This document shows, in pieces, positions 9,187 to 17,986 of a stretch of 64,000 nt of DNA (position 1 is the first letter of the stretch; each line of letters opens with the position of its first letter). The DNA comes from Thalassospira marina. Lineage in GTDB: Bacteria; Pseudomonadota; Alphaproteobacteria; Rhodospirillales; Thalassospiraceae. Where the stretch lies: assembly GCF_002844375.1 (NCBI RefSeq), contig NZ_CP024199.1, positions 2,954,001-3,018,000 of the forward strand, read 5' to 3'. A program made the translations under genes and the position numbers. The notes beneath the pieces were generated by a model. That model saw only the letters and a program-made list of their open reading frames with translations. It made no database searches and had not been told where the DNA came from.

Positions 9187-10269
9187 ATGAACACCGCCCG
9201 CACCTTTATCCGGCTGCTGGGGGCATCTGCCCTGTGTGTCGGATTTATCACCAGCGCCCTTGCCGCAGGACAGGGGGACGATGCTGCCCTGCGCAAGGCC
9301 GCCAACGACTATTTCGAGGTTGTTCCTTCTGCCGTTCCTGCGGTTAAAGGCAACCCTGTTACCCATGAAAAAGTCGAACTGGGCAAAATGCTGTTTTTCG
9401 AAACCCGCATTTCATCCAGCGCGCTTATTTCGTGCAATACCTGCCACAATCTGGGCATGGGGGGTGACGACAACCTTGAAACATCCATCGGGCATGGCTG
9501 GCAGAAAGGCCCGCGTAATGCCCCGACGGTCTTAAACGCTGTCTTTAACATCGCCCAGTTCTGGGATGGCCGCGCAGCCGATTTGAAGGCACAGGCCAAA
9601 GGCCCGGTTCAGGCCGGTGTCGAAATGGCCAGCACGCCGGACCGCGTGGTAACCACCCTTAAATCCATGCCGGAATATGTCGATCGCTTTACCAAGGCAT
9701 TCCCCGGTGAAAAAGACCCCGTCACATTCGATAACATGGCCAAAGCCATCGAAGCCTTTGAAGCAACCCTGATCACGCCGGCATCGCGGTTTGACCAGTT
9801 CCTTGAAGGCAATGACGCCATCCTGACCGCCCAGGAAAAAGAAGGCCTGGCACTGTTTATGGATAGCGGTTGTGCATCGTGCCACAACGGCGTGAATGTG
9901 GGGGGTAATGGATATTACCCGTTTGGCGTGGTTGAAAAGCCGGGTTCCGACATTCTGCCTGCCAATGACAAGGGCCGATTTGCCGTTACCCATACCGCCG
10001 ATGATGACTATGTCTTCCGCGCTGGCCCGCTGCGCAATATCGAGCTGACAGCCCCCTATTTCCATACCGGCAAGGTCTGGAACCTGGAACAGGCTGTGGG
10101 CATCATGGCCACCAGCCAGCTTGGTACCGAGCTTGACGACAAATCCATTGCCGCCATCGCCGCCTTCCTGCGCACGCTTACCGGTGAAGAACCCCAGATC
10201 GTTTATCCGATCCTGCCGGTCAGCACCGAAAGCACCCCGCGCCCCAAGGAAATGATCGCCAATAAATAA
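9187..10269 (+). CDS. Di-haem cytochrome c peroxidase
   Basis: Periplasmic enzyme reducing hydrogen peroxide with electrons from small cytochromes. The 360-residue product has a signal peptide (about 1-27, ending ALAAG) and two haem c sites: CNTCH (83-87) in the N-terminal peroxidatic domain and CASCH (229-233) in the C-terminal electron-transfer domain. The family segments around AQFWDGRA and the late GPLRNIELTAPYFHTG are also present. The start used has GAGAGGGG at proper spacing; the frame stays open 14 codons upstream without a ribosome site. The FNR-like site upstream suggests induction at low oxygen. It converges on a molybdoenzyme/cytochrome b operon, together a periplasmic redox cluster. 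Confidence 0.95.
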   Translation: MNTARTFIRLLGASALCVGFITSALAAGQGDDAALRKAANDYFEVVPSAVPAVKGNPVTHEKVELGKMLFFETRISSSALISCNTCHNLGMGGDDNLETSIGHGWQKGPRNAPTVLNAVFNIAQFWDGRAADLKAQAKGPVQAGVEMASTPDRVVTTLKSMPEYVDRFTKAFPGEKDPVTFDNMAKAIEAFEATLITPASRFDQFLEGNDAILTAQEKEGLALFMDSGCASCHNGVNVGGNGYYPFGVVEKPGSDILPANDKGRFAVTHTADDDYVFRAGPLRNIELTAPYFHTGKVWNLEQAVGIMATSQLGTELDDKSIAAIAAFLRTLTGEEPQIVYPILPVSTESTPRPKEMIANK

Positions 10270-10288
10270 GGCATCTTTCCAAGGCTAC

Positions 10289-10322
10289 AGGCCCGCCCGG
10301 TTTGCCGGGCGGGCCTTGTTTA
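10289..10322 (+). terminator. Terminator after cytochrome c peroxidase
   Basis: Perfect 12-bp GC-rich stem AGGCCCGCCCGG/CCGGGCGGGCCT with a TTTG loop, followed by TGTTTAT. Confidence 0.88.
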
Positions 10323-10365
10323 TGGGCGTTTGGTGCCAATGGAACTTGGGGCAGCAACAGGATGG

Positions 10366-11124
10366 TCAGACGCCGGCAAACCAGTCATATCCCTGGTCTT
10401 CCCAATAACCGCCGGAATAGTCATTGCTGACCTCGATCACGCGGATATGTTTAGCGCTTTTGAAACCCAGTTTGGTGGGAATACGCAACCGTACCGGCGC
10501 GCCCCATTCCGGGGTCAACGGTTTTTCAAGGAAATCGAGCGCCAGAATGGTTTGCGGGTGCAGCGCGCTCGCCATATCGATGCTGGTGGTATAATCATCA
10601 AAACAGATGAATTTAACGTACCGTGCGCGCAAATCCGCCCCGATCGTTCTTAGGAAAAAATGCAGCGGCACGCCGCTCCATTGGCCGATCTGGCTCCAGC
10701 CTTCAATGCAGATATGACGTGTGATCTGGCTTTCCTGCGGCATGTTGCGCAAGGCATCGATGGTCCAGGATGATTTATTGGCAACATCACCCGCGACTTC
10801 CAGTTTCCAGTCATCAGGCACCGGGCGCACCTGCCAGTCAGGATAATAGGCGTTAAAGCGAAACGGGTCGGTAATTGCACTGGCAGGATAGGTTTGGGCC
10901 AGTCTTTCGGGGTCAAACAGCATCGACTGAATTTTGTCGTCAAATTTCAGCATCGATTTCAGGGCGGCATCGGCACCGCTATCGGTGGACAGATTGCACC
11001 CCGTTAACATGGCCAGCCCGCCCAGCGATAATGACCCGCGCAAAAAGGCCCGCCGTCCCAGTTTTTCGACATCGCGGCGGATGTCGTCTTCGGTAATGAC
11101 CGGTTTTTGCCGAAACTTAATCAT
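10366..11124 (-). CDS. Molybdopterin-dependent oxidoreductase (sulfite oxidase/MsrP fold), Tat lipoprotein
   Basis: The 252-residue protein belongs to the oxidoreductase molybdopterin-binding (SUOX/YedY) superfamily. The expected molybdenum-ligand cysteine is C139 in HICIEGWS, followed by the GVPL segment. The N-terminus has twin arginines (R24-R25 in GRRAFLRG) and then a lipobox LTGC with C43, so it looks like a folded, Tat-exported lipoprotein, unlike soluble E. coli MsrP. It overlaps the upstream cytochrome b gene by 8 nt, which points to that haem protein as its electron partner. The substrate could be methionine sulfoxide or another sulfoxide/sulfite-type compound and cannot be told from sequence. 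Last gene of a three-gene operon. Confidence 0.9.
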   Translation of the reverse strand: MIKFRQKPVITEDDIRRDVEKLGRRAFLRGSLSLGGLAMLTGCNLSTDSGADAALKSMLKFDDKIQSMLFDPERLAQTYPASAITDPFRFNAYYPDWQVRPVPDDWKLEVAGDVANKSSWTIDALRNMPQESQITRHICIEGWSQIGQWSGVPLHFFLRTIGADLRARYVKFICFDDYTTSIDMASALHPQTILALDFLEKPLTPEWGAPVRLRIPTKLGFKSAKHIRVIEVSNDYSGGYWEDQGYDWFAGV

Positions 11125-11761
11125 TGGCGGCCTCCTGCCGGTCGACCGGCACGGTTTTAAACATGGAAACAAGGGTTTTCGGAACGATGGCAACCAGCAC
11201 CAGATGCACCACGATAAAACCGACAATCAGCAGCATCATCGCCAGATGAATATTTCGAGCCAGCGGGAAACCGCCAAACAGCGATACCAGCGCATCAAGC
11301 TGCACGGGTTTCCAGATGGAAAGGCCGGTTAAAACCTCGACCACGAGGATGCAAATCACACCGACATAAAACAGGCGCTGCACAGCATTGTAATGCCCGA
11401 TGCGATGACCCAGACGAAACCGAAGGGCCGCCCCCATATCACGCAGAATGGCGCGCGGTGACGGCACCGCCAGATCGCGGCGGAAATGCCCGGTATAGAT
11501 GCCATATAAAAGATAGGCAGCACCGTTAAAAACCAGCAGCCACATCGCGCTTAGATGCCAGGCCAGCGCCCCACCCAGCCAGCCGCCCAGTGTTGCCCAT
11601 TGCGGAAAGGTAAAAGGCAGATCGGGCGAGGCATTGTAAATTTCCCAACCGCTGAAAAGCATGCAGCTGACGGCGTAAACATTGATCCAGTGCATGATGC
11701 GTATCGGCAGGGGATGTGCGGCCCGCACCCGGGTTCGCGCAGGATTTTTCATCACATTCAT
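11117..11761 (-). CDS. Cytochrome b561-type membrane haem protein
   Basis: The 214-residue protein has four to five membrane helices and histidines placed as in b561/Ni-Fe-hydrogenase-type cytochrome b: H in RIMHWINVY, H in ALAWHLSAMW, and H's in NIHLAMM and IVVHLVL. Such proteins pass electrons between the quinone pool and a periplasmic redox partner. The 8-nt overlap with the molybdoenzyme gene downstream makes that enzyme the likely partner, as MsrQ is for MsrP, although this protein is of the cytochrome b/b6 type. A second ATG three codons in is a possible start. Confidence 0.9.
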   Translation of the reverse strand: MNVMKNPARTRVRAAHPLPIRIMHWINVYAVSCMLFSGWEIYNASPDLPFTFPQWATLGGWLGGALAWHLSAMWLLVFNGAAYLLYGIYTGHFRRDLAVPSPRAILRDMGAALRFRLGHRIGHYNAVQRLFYVGVICILVVEVLTGLSIWKPVQLDALVSLFGGFPLARNIHLAMMLLIVGFIVVHLVLVAIVPKTLVSMFKTVPVDRQEAAND

Positions 11762-11798
11762 CCGTTTGACATTCGGGAGACAGGGTGTTGCGAGAAGC

Positions 11799-11831
11799 GG
11801 GGTGAAGGGTGGCCAAGCGCCCCTTCACCCC
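11799..11831 (-). repeat. Inverted repeat between operon genes
   Basis: Perfect 11-bp stem GGGGTGAAGGG/CCCTTCACCCC with an 11-nt loop and no T-run. It sits in the 86-nt gap between the periplasmic-protein gene and the cytochrome b gene on the minus strand. It may stabilise the upstream mRNA or partly attenuate transcription. Confidence 0.6.
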
Positions 11832-11847
11832 AGGCAATGAAGGCGTC

Positions 11848-12543
11848 TTACATCGGGGGGACGACGCCGTCTTTGCCAACTGCAACCTGTTTGGCGATGG
11901 CTTTGTCGCCATCAACAATCGCGACAACAAACACACCGGCACCTTTTTCCACGTCATCCTTGGTGCCCGGGGCAATGGCAACAACCGGTGCCGTCGGCGG
12001 GACAAGAACGGTCTGCTCGCCGCCCTTATAGGTGACCTTCAGGGTGGTCACACCGCCCTTGGAGGTACTGGTCGCGACATTGCCATTGGTCATCGCACTT
12101 TTGACTTCGGTTTCGCTGGCCTTGGTCACGGTGGAAACATTGCCATTGGTCATGGCGCTGCTGGTGGCGGTGCCATTGGCAAGGGTGGTGTCAGAAATTT
12201 TGTCCCACGGATAATGACCTTCGCCCAGGCCGCGCATTTCCGGCGGGAACACGGTAATTTCAAGTGCAATCAGGCGCGAACCGGTTTCCTTGGTTGCCGT
12301 GCCGATATAACTGCCTTCGGCAACGTTATCGAGGCTGGATTTAACAACGGCGGCATAGTGGGTTTGATCATCAAGGGTGATGGTCAGATCACGGTTATCG
12401 CGGGTGTGAATGACCAGCGACTGGGCACTGATATCGGTAACGGTGCCACGCAGGCGTTCGGGCATCGGCTGCGCCTTAAGCGGGGCGATGGATGCAATTG
12501 ACAAACCCACAGCAGTCAAAGCAGCAAAAACAAACGGTTTCAT
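11848..12543 (-). CDS. Secreted/periplasmic protein of unknown function with an octapeptide repeat
   Basis: The 231-residue product starts at an ATG with AGGA 9 nt upstream and has a signal peptide ending APLKAQ (about residue 25). A beta-rich N-terminal part follows (RLRGTVTDISAQSLVIHTRDN), like the small OB-like domains of DUF5666-type periplasmic proteins; I hold that family name only tentatively. The middle contains SAMTNGNV twice, 24 residues apart, and the underlying DNA repeats ACATTGCCATTGGTCAT. It is the first gene ahead of cytochrome b and the molybdoenzyme, so it is likely a periplasmic accessory of that redox operon. No cofactor-binding motif is seen. Confidence 0.75.
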   Translation of the reverse strand: MKPFVFAALTAVGLSIASIAPLKAQPMPERLRGTVTDISAQSLVIHTRDNRDLTITLDDQTHYAAVVKSSLDNVAEGSYIGTATKETGSRLIALEITVFPPEMRGLGEGHYPWDKISDTTLANGTATSSAMTNGNVSTVTKASETEVKSAMTNGNVATSTSKGGVTTLKVTYKGGEQTVLVPPTAPVVAIAPGTKDDVEKGAGVFVVAIVDGDKAIAKQVAVGKDGVVPPM

Positions 12544-12853
12544 TTTGAAAATTCCTGTGTTGGGGGACTTAGGACCGCCTTGCTGCGGCCCGAATGGCCG
12601 TAAATTGGCAAGGCAGGGGCGTTTTCCCGTCAATGCATGGGGGCATTGGTGGGAATTTCGGACACAGGGAACAACCCCACCCGTGGCGCGGGCATGGTTG
12701 GCCTGTCAGATTTCGGGAAAAAGGCACGGCACCGGGCAAAAGCCCCGGCAGATATCCTTTGATATCTATGTCTGAAGTTACGGTTTTCGGGCCTGGCAGG
12801 CCATTTTAGCCCTGCCAGAAGGTTTTAGAACAGATCAGCATCCCAAACCCGGA
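12544..12853. other. Non-coding stretch
   Basis: 310 bases with no supported gene. It holds the promoter of the redox operon and an 8-bp hairpin CTGGCAGG/CCTGCCAG (12793-12818) just beyond the TetR stop, which may help end tetR transcription although the T-run is poor. Confidence 0.4.
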
Positions 12854-13456
12854 TCAGTGTCGCGTGACCGGCGCCTTTACCAGCAGGCGTTCAAGGGCTG
12901 GCATAACGATTTCGCCGTAAAGGTCCGGGTTGCGGGCCGCACGGGCGGAAATCAATGCACCATGTACCACCGTCATCAAAATCCGGGCTTCTTGCAGCGG
13001 GGTTGCCTGAAGGGCCAGCAAACCGGCATTGTCACCGCGGGTTACAACCTCTGTCAGCCAGGATGAAAGGTCATCGAAATGGCCCTGTACTTCATCGGCG
13101 ACATGATCGGGCAGTAACGCCATTTCAGATGCCAGCATCACACAGATGCAAAAGGGCAAAGGCCCTTCGCGCAGGCAACGCTGCCAGTGATCGACAAACA
13201 TGCGCAGCAGCGCCACCGGGTCGTCATTTTCGGCCAGCACCCTTGCCAGCGTTTCGCGCCCGTTTTCGCGATATTGCAAAACCACCGCCTTTACCAGATC
13301 GGCCTTTGCCGAAAAATGGTAATGGATGCTGGCATTGGTGACACCCAGGGTCTTGGAAATATCGGCATAGCTAAAGCCGTTATATCCGCCATTGGCGATC
13401 AGCAATCTTGCAAGATCCATGATCTCGAGTGCTTTGGATGATGTTTTCTGGTTCAT
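12854..13456 (-). CDS. TetR/AcrR-family repressor
   Basis: The 200-residue protein has an N-terminal helix-turn-helix (about 12-58, GYNGFSYADISKTLGVTNASIHYHFSAKADL) of the TetR type. A helical ligand-binding domain follows, with a Cys-containing segment FCICVMLASEM. An almost perfect 20-bp palindrome lies 9-28 bases upstream of the start and is very likely its own operator. No divergent or co-directional target gene adjoins it, so other targets must be elsewhere or it mainly regulates itself. The inducer is unknown. Confidence 0.92.
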   Translation of the reverse strand: MNQKTSSKALEIMDLARLLIANGGYNGFSYADISKTLGVTNASIHYHFSAKADLVKAVVLQYRENGRETLARVLAENDDPVALLRMFVDHWQRCLREGPLPFCICVMLASEMALLPDHVADEVQGHFDDLSSWLTEVVTRGDNAGLLALQATPLQEARILMTVVHGALISARAARNPDLYGEIVMPALERLLVKAPVTRH

Positions 13457-13464
13457 GTGAAAAA

Positions 13465-13484
13465 CTTACTTACTAGTTAGTAAG
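13465..13484. promoter_or_regulatory. TetR operator palindrome
   Basis: CTTACTTACTAGTTAGTAAG is palindromic over 20 bp except for one central T/T pair. It sits directly upstream of the TetR start, where autoregulatory TetR operators normally lie. Confidence 0.8.
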
Positions 13485-13752
13485 ATGACAACCATCAAAA
13501 TGAACAACGTTCTGCCAATCCGCGCATACTGGCCCGTCCACAATGGCAAACCCGTTAAATTTCCATTTTAAAATCAGCATCTTACCTAAAAACAACATTC
13601 CAAAATGCCGTCAAACACCATTCCGTGAGCACGACGTGAACTTCCAGTTTAGCCACTTCGCCTGGCAAAAACAGATAGAATCAGCCCCAAAACCATGTCG
13701 CACGGCGGCGGCATTACCAACGCCTGCAAAACTGCCATCAGCCCGCACCCGC
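13485..13752. other. Non-coding stretch between tetR operator and LysR gene
   Basis: 268 bases. A 95-codon + strand frame crosses it but runs into the LysR 3' end antisense, has no ribosome site and a non-protein-like composition. I see no target gene for the palindromic operator. Confidence 0.4.
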
Positions 13753-14643
13753 TTATTTCACCCCTTTGGCCTGAGCAGCGATATCAAGATAGCGTCGGAC
13801 AATAGGCGACACCTGATGACGTGCCGATAAAATTGCCGCCTGCGAGGTTTGCCGGGCATCGGCCAGCGGCACATAACACATTCCGGCGATTCTGATTTCC
13901 GAAAGGGTTTCGGGCACAACGGCAATACCCAGGCCCGCCGATGCCATTGTCAAAACGGTCAGGGTATTGGCAACATGGGTAATATGTTGCGGCATATATC
14001 CCAAAATCGCGGCGATATGATGCAAATGATCGCCGTCATCCTCGCCCAGGGCATAAATGACAAAGCGTTCATCGCGCAGCGCATCGGCACGGATTGCTGG
14101 TTGGCTGGCAAGGGCATGGTCGGGCGACAGTGCCACGACAAAGGGCCAGGCGCCGGTGGGCTGGCATAAAATATCGGGGTGCCGGGGTGTGTTGAAATCG
14201 GGGACATAGCCGATATCAAGGGTGCGATGCATGATCTGGTCGGCCTGTTTGCGGGCGGGCAATTCGCATAATTCAATGCTGACATCCGGGCAGGCCGCAC
14301 GAAACTGGCGTAAATCCTGCGATAAAAGACCACTGAAAAACGCATTGCCGACAAAGCCGATGCGAATACTGCCCAATTCGCCCTTTGCTGCCCGCCTTGC
14401 GGCATCACGGGCCTGATTGGCCTGATCCATGATCTTTTGTGCTTCGGGCAGAAATATCTGCCCCATGGGGGAAAGGGCCACCTGCCGGCTGGTCCGGTCA
14501 AACAGGGCACCGCCCAGTTCTTCCTCCAGCGCCTTGATCTGAATGCTAAGGGCGGGTTGGGCAATATTCAGCCGTGCAGCAGCACGGCCAAAATGCATTT
14601 CGCTGGCAACCGCAAGAAAATACCGGACATGCCGCAATTCCAT
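13753..14643 (-). CDS. LysR-family transcriptional regulator
   Basis: The 296-residue protein begins MELRHVRYFLAVASEMHF, the standard LysR start. A winged helix-turn-helix (residues 1-60, FGRAAARLNIAQPALSIQIKALEEELG) and a periplasmic-binding-like effector domain follow. The frame extends 10 codons upstream, but the internal ATG fits the family. It is divergent from the amidohydrolase gene with a 109-base AT-rich gap, the usual arrangement for a LysR activator of the neighbouring gene. An aromatic-acid-like inducer would fit that neighbour but is only inferred. Confidence 0.92.
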   Translation of the reverse strand: MELRHVRYFLAVASEMHFGRAAARLNIAQPALSIQIKALEEELGGALFDRTSRQVALSPMGQIFLPEAQKIMDQANQARDAARRAAKGELGSIRIGFVGNAFFSGLLSQDLRQFRAACPDVSIELCELPARKQADQIMHRTLDIGYVPDFNTPRHPDILCQPTGAWPFVVALSPDHALASQPAIRADALRDERFVIYALGEDDGDHLHHIAAILGYMPQHITHVANTLTVLTMASAGLGIAVVPETLSEIRIAGMCYVPLADARQTSQAAILSARHQVSPIVRRYLDIAAQAKGVK

Positions 14644-14752
14644 GACGCGCAATCCATAAATTTTAGATATCAATAATTATATAAACGGCATTGGAAAATA
14701 TCAATTAACCGGCAGAGCATGGGCCCATCACCCCAACAGGAAAGTGCACCCC

Positions 14753-15700
14753 ATGCCAAGTTTTGACCGTATTGATGTTCACCAGCATATTATTCCGCCG
14801 CATTGGGCCGATGCCCTGCAAAAACATGGCGGCGACCCATCGGGCTGGCATATGCCGGAATGGTCGCCCGCAAAGGCGATTGAATTTATGGATCGCCTGC
14901 AAATCAAAACCGGTATTTTATCGCTTACCGCGCCGGGCATTGCCGGATGGCAAGGCGATGCCCGTTGCGATATGGCCCGTGCGGTAAATGATTATAGTGC
15001 CGATCTGGTCAGCCGTGACCCGCAGCGGTTTGGCAATTTCATTACCCTGCCCCTGCCCGACATTGAAAATGCCCTGCGCGAGATTGACCGTGGCTTTGAC
15101 GAGCTGAATGCCGATGGCGTTGTATTGCTTAGCAATTATGACGGGCTTTATCCCGGTGATGCCGCCTTTGAACCGGTTTGGGCGGCGTTGAATGCGCGCA
15201 AGGCCGTTGTTTTCATCCATCCGACCAAGCCCTTTGGCCTTGATGTGATTAGGGGCATGCCTGCGCCGACACTCGATTACCCGTTTGATACCACCCGCCT
15301 TGCCGTGCAACTGGTATTTAACGGTGTCACCCGGCGCTATCCTGATGTGAAAATCATTCTGTCCCATGCCGGTGGCTTCCTGCCTTATGCAGCGCAACGC
15401 TTTGCCGAACTTGCAACCGCGATCTGCGAAGACATTACCGATGCCAATGCCGTGCTGGAAGAATTTCGCCGCTATTATTTCGACACTGCCCTGTCATCGA
15501 GCCAGTTTGCCCTGCCCAGCCTGCTAGCCTTTGCCAAACCGGGGCATATCCTGTTTGGCAGCGATTTTCCCTATGCCCCGGCGCGCATTGGTAAATCCTT
15601 TGCCGATCAGCTTGATGCGTCACCCCTGATCAGCGCGCCGGAAAAAGCCGCCATTAATCGCCAAAGCGCACTGGCCCTGTTTCCGCGCCTGGCAGGCTAA
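14753..15700 (+). CDS. Metal-dependent amidohydrolase (ACMSD superfamily)
   Basis: The 315-residue TIM-barrel protein opens with the metal-binding HxH (H10, H12 in DVHQHIIP). It also has the ACMSD-like segments HPTKPFG, LSHAGGFLPYAAQR and the late LFGSDFPYAP with the catalytic-type Asp. Members decarboxylate or hydrate unsaturated acids such as aminocarboxymuconate semialdehyde and resorcylates. The ATG at 14753 has AGG about 12 nt upstream; a GTG at 14744 is in frame but only 3 nt from it. Divergent from a LysR regulator, which suggests a small catabolic unit. The exact substrate is unknown. Confidence 0.88.
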   Translation: MPSFDRIDVHQHIIPPHWADALQKHGGDPSGWHMPEWSPAKAIEFMDRLQIKTGILSLTAPGIAGWQGDARCDMARAVNDYSADLVSRDPQRFGNFITLPLPDIENALREIDRGFDELNADGVVLLSNYDGLYPGDAAFEPVWAALNARKAVVFIHPTKPFGLDVIRGMPAPTLDYPFDTTRLAVQLVFNGVTRRYPDVKIILSHAGGFLPYAAQRFAELATAICEDITDANAVLEEFRRYYFDTALSSSQFALPSLLAFAKPGHILFGSDFPYAPARIGKSFADQLDASPLISAPEKAAINRQSALALFPRLAG

Positions 15701-15726
15701 TTTCCCCCCACCAGTAACCACATAAA

Positions 15727-15758
15727 AAGGGCGGCATTCCCCAACGGATGCCGCCCTT
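15727..15758. terminator. Bidirectional terminator between amidohydrolase and LysR genes
   Basis: Perfect 11-bp stem AAGGGCGGCAT/ATGCCGCCCTT in the 75-base gap between convergent genes. The minus-strand side runs on into T's; the plus side is weaker. Confidence 0.85.
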
Positions 15759-15775
15759 GTGTGTGCAAACCGCCT

Positions 15776-16705
15776 TTAACCCAGATTGCACTGGTGGCTG
15801 GCATGGCCCGCCGCACCGGTTAGTTTTAATTGCCGGGCCTTGAAGCGTTCGGCAACCCAGTCACTGGCCAGCAATATCCCCTCGGCCTTGCGCAAATCAC
15901 GATGCACAATCAGCCAGATATCGGAATTCAGCGCTGAAATCGGTTGGGACACCCGCACAAGCGCCGGGTCATCATCGCCCAAAAAGCACGGTAAAATGCC
16001 CGCACCAATGCCACTGCGCATGGCATGTTGCAACATTGGTGTGGTGCCCGCACGAAAAACCGGTTTGGCATCGCCCAGATGGCCCAATATCCAGCGCTGG
16101 CTTTCATAAAGGTCGAATTCTTCGGCAAAGCACGCCCAGGGCGCATCGATAAAAATGCGATCCCGCGTCATGGCCAGCATGCTTGCCGCCAGCGAGGGCG
16201 CGGCATAAACCGCACAGGCAATGGAACCCAACCGCCGTGTAACAAAATCGCCGGTCAAAGGCAGGCCGTGGCGAACGGCAAAATCAGCCTCGCGCTTGGT
16301 TAAAAGCTGCGTGTCATCGGACTGACGAATTTCCAGAAACAGGCCTTCGGGCCGAGCGCCAATTTCGCCCGATAAAAACAGGGCCGACCACGGGCTGGCG
16401 GTCAGGCGTACCTGCCGGTCGCGCACACCGGAAATCGCATCACCCTGGCGGTGAAAGGCAAGGGCTGCGGTTTCCATCGCTTCGGCACGCGGCATCAGAT
16501 CGCGCCCGGCATCGGTCAGGCGCAATCCTTCGGGCAAGCGGTCAAACAGGGTTACAGCCAGGCTTTCTTCCAATGCCGAAAGATGCCGCCCCACCGTGGG
16601 CTGGCTGATCCCCATTTCCATTGATGCGGCGCGCAGGCTACCGGCACGGGCAATGCCCAGAAACATGCGAATATGATCCCAATCCGGTGTCTTAGCGCTT
16701 AGCAT
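15776..16705 (-). CDS. LysR-family transcriptional regulator
   Basis: The 309-residue protein has a DNA-binding domain (about 6-65, MFLGIARAGSLRAASMEMGISQPTVGRHLSALEESL) and a LysR substrate-binding domain. The ATG at 16705 has AGGA 4 nt further upstream than CGAA and is preferred over an upstream frame extension of 9 codons. It is divergent from the EamA exporter with a 233-base gap and likely controls it. The effector is unknown. Confidence 0.92.
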   Translation of the reverse strand: MLSAKTPDWDHIRMFLGIARAGSLRAASMEMGISQPTVGRHLSALEESLAVTLFDRLPEGLRLTDAGRDLMPRAEAMETAALAFHRQGDAISGVRDRQVRLTASPWSALFLSGEIGARPEGLFLEIRQSDDTQLLTKREADFAVRHGLPLTGDFVTRRLGSIACAVYAAPSLAASMLAMTRDRIFIDAPWACFAEEFDLYESQRWILGHLGDAKPVFRAGTTPMLQHAMRSGIGAGILPCFLGDDDPALVRVSQPISALNSDIWLIVHRDLRKAEGILLASDWVAERFKARQLKLTGAAGHASHQCNLG

Positions 16706-16938
16706 TTCGTCCTGCCCTGATACTTGAAACAAACATTATCGCCCCCGCCCGCCAATCGCCAATCGCATTGCCATAACAACCGGGCAACAGCCCCGGTATG
16801 GCTGGCATTTCGCATCGTAATTTCATCGGCCCAAATGGGTGATACAAAAATGAATAACCACACCCAAAAACAAAGCATAGATATTCATTTCTGAAACAGC
16901 AACACTGGGCATGTTCATACAAATTCGAGAATTTTCAT

Positions 16939-17925
16939 ATGCCTGTTTTGCTGCTGCTTGTTTTAACCACTGTCACATGGGCCACATTGCTGGTGGCAAA
17001 CCGTGTTGCCCTGCTGCAATTCCATGCCGATGCCTATGCCATGACCTGCTGGCAACTGGCATTTGGCGGGCTGGCATTGATCATTCTTTCACCGGGCCGG
17101 GCGATTCCCTGGCGGCAGTTTTCCATGCCGCTTAACTGGTTTTATGGTTTTCTGCGCGTTTTGACCGGTGTGACCTGGACGGCGGCTTTGATTTATATTT
17201 CATCGCCGCAAAGTGGCATTTTGTCGCAAACCGGGATGCCGATGGCCGCCCTTGCCGCGACTTTTATTCTGGGGCGCCCACCGCATAAAAGCGAATGGAT
17301 GGGCCATATCGTATTGCTGATCGGTGCGGGCTGGATGGCCTGGCACCTGCCCGGCGGTTTTTCCAACCCGGCAGTATGGCTGATGCTGGCAAGCGAGGTT
17401 ACGGCGATTTCATCCTCGGTCGTGGCGGAAAAACACCCGCATAACCAGGTGACCGATAGCTGGGCGCATTTGCGCTTTACCGGGGTGCTGTTGCTGATCA
17501 CATCGGTCATGTTCCTGATTTTCCCGCCGCTGATCGGGCTGGTCGCGCCAATTGATCTGCCGTCGCTGTCGCTGGAAAACTTCTTTGGCCTGCCAACACT
17601 TTTATCAGGGCTGGTGATTGGCGCGCTGTTGCGCGGCCCGGCAATGGTGCTGACGTTACGGTCCATCAAGCTGGCCGGAATTGAAACATACATCCTTGCC
17701 ACCAGCTTCCTGCCCTTTGTCCTGTTGGGGATAGAGGCCATTGCCGCGCGCTTCACAACAACGCCCAGCCCCAAACCCGATAGCGTTTTCTGGATCTGTG
17801 CGGGGCTGGTCACCACCGGCATTATCATGATCACCCTTAGCAAACGGCAGGGTGCCAAAAACAAAACCGCCCGCCTTGCAACACGGGCAGCCACCCCGGC
17901 CACCGCCGCAGCCCAGCAACAATAA
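16939..17925 (+). CDS. EamA/DMT-family transporter
   Basis: The 328-residue inner-membrane protein has about ten membrane helices in two EamA halves; WTAALIYISSPQSGILSQTGMP is typical of the first. The basic, Ala/Thr-rich C-terminal tail (RQGAKNKTARLATRAATPATAAAQQQ) is cytoplasmic-type and longer than usual. Drug/metabolite transporters of this group export amino acids, metabolites or amphiphilic compounds; the substrate is unknown. Divergent from a LysR regulator and closed by a good terminator. Confidence 0.9.
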   Translation: MPVLLLLVLTTVTWATLLVANRVALLQFHADAYAMTCWQLAFGGLALIILSPGRAIPWRQFSMPLNWFYGFLRVLTGVTWTAALIYISSPQSGILSQTGMPMAALAATFILGRPPHKSEWMGHIVLLIGAGWMAWHLPGGFSNPAVWLMLASEVTAISSSVVAEKHPHNQVTDSWAHLRFTGVLLLITSVMFLIFPPLIGLVAPIDLPSLSLENFFGLPTLLSGLVIGALLRGPAMVLTLRSIKLAGIETYILATSFLPFVLLGIEAIAARFTTTPSPKPDSVFWICAGLVTTGIIMITLSKRQGAKNKTARLATRAATPATAAAQQQ

Positions 17926-17949
17926 ACACCCCTCCCCCGCCCCACGGGA

Positions 17950-17986
17950 CAGACGGCGCCAGACGATCGGCGTCGTCTGTTTTTTT
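17950..17986 (+). terminator. Terminator after EamA transporter
   Basis: 11-bp stem CAGACGGCGCC/GGCGTCGTCTG with one G-U pair, followed by a run of eight T's. Confidence 0.88.
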
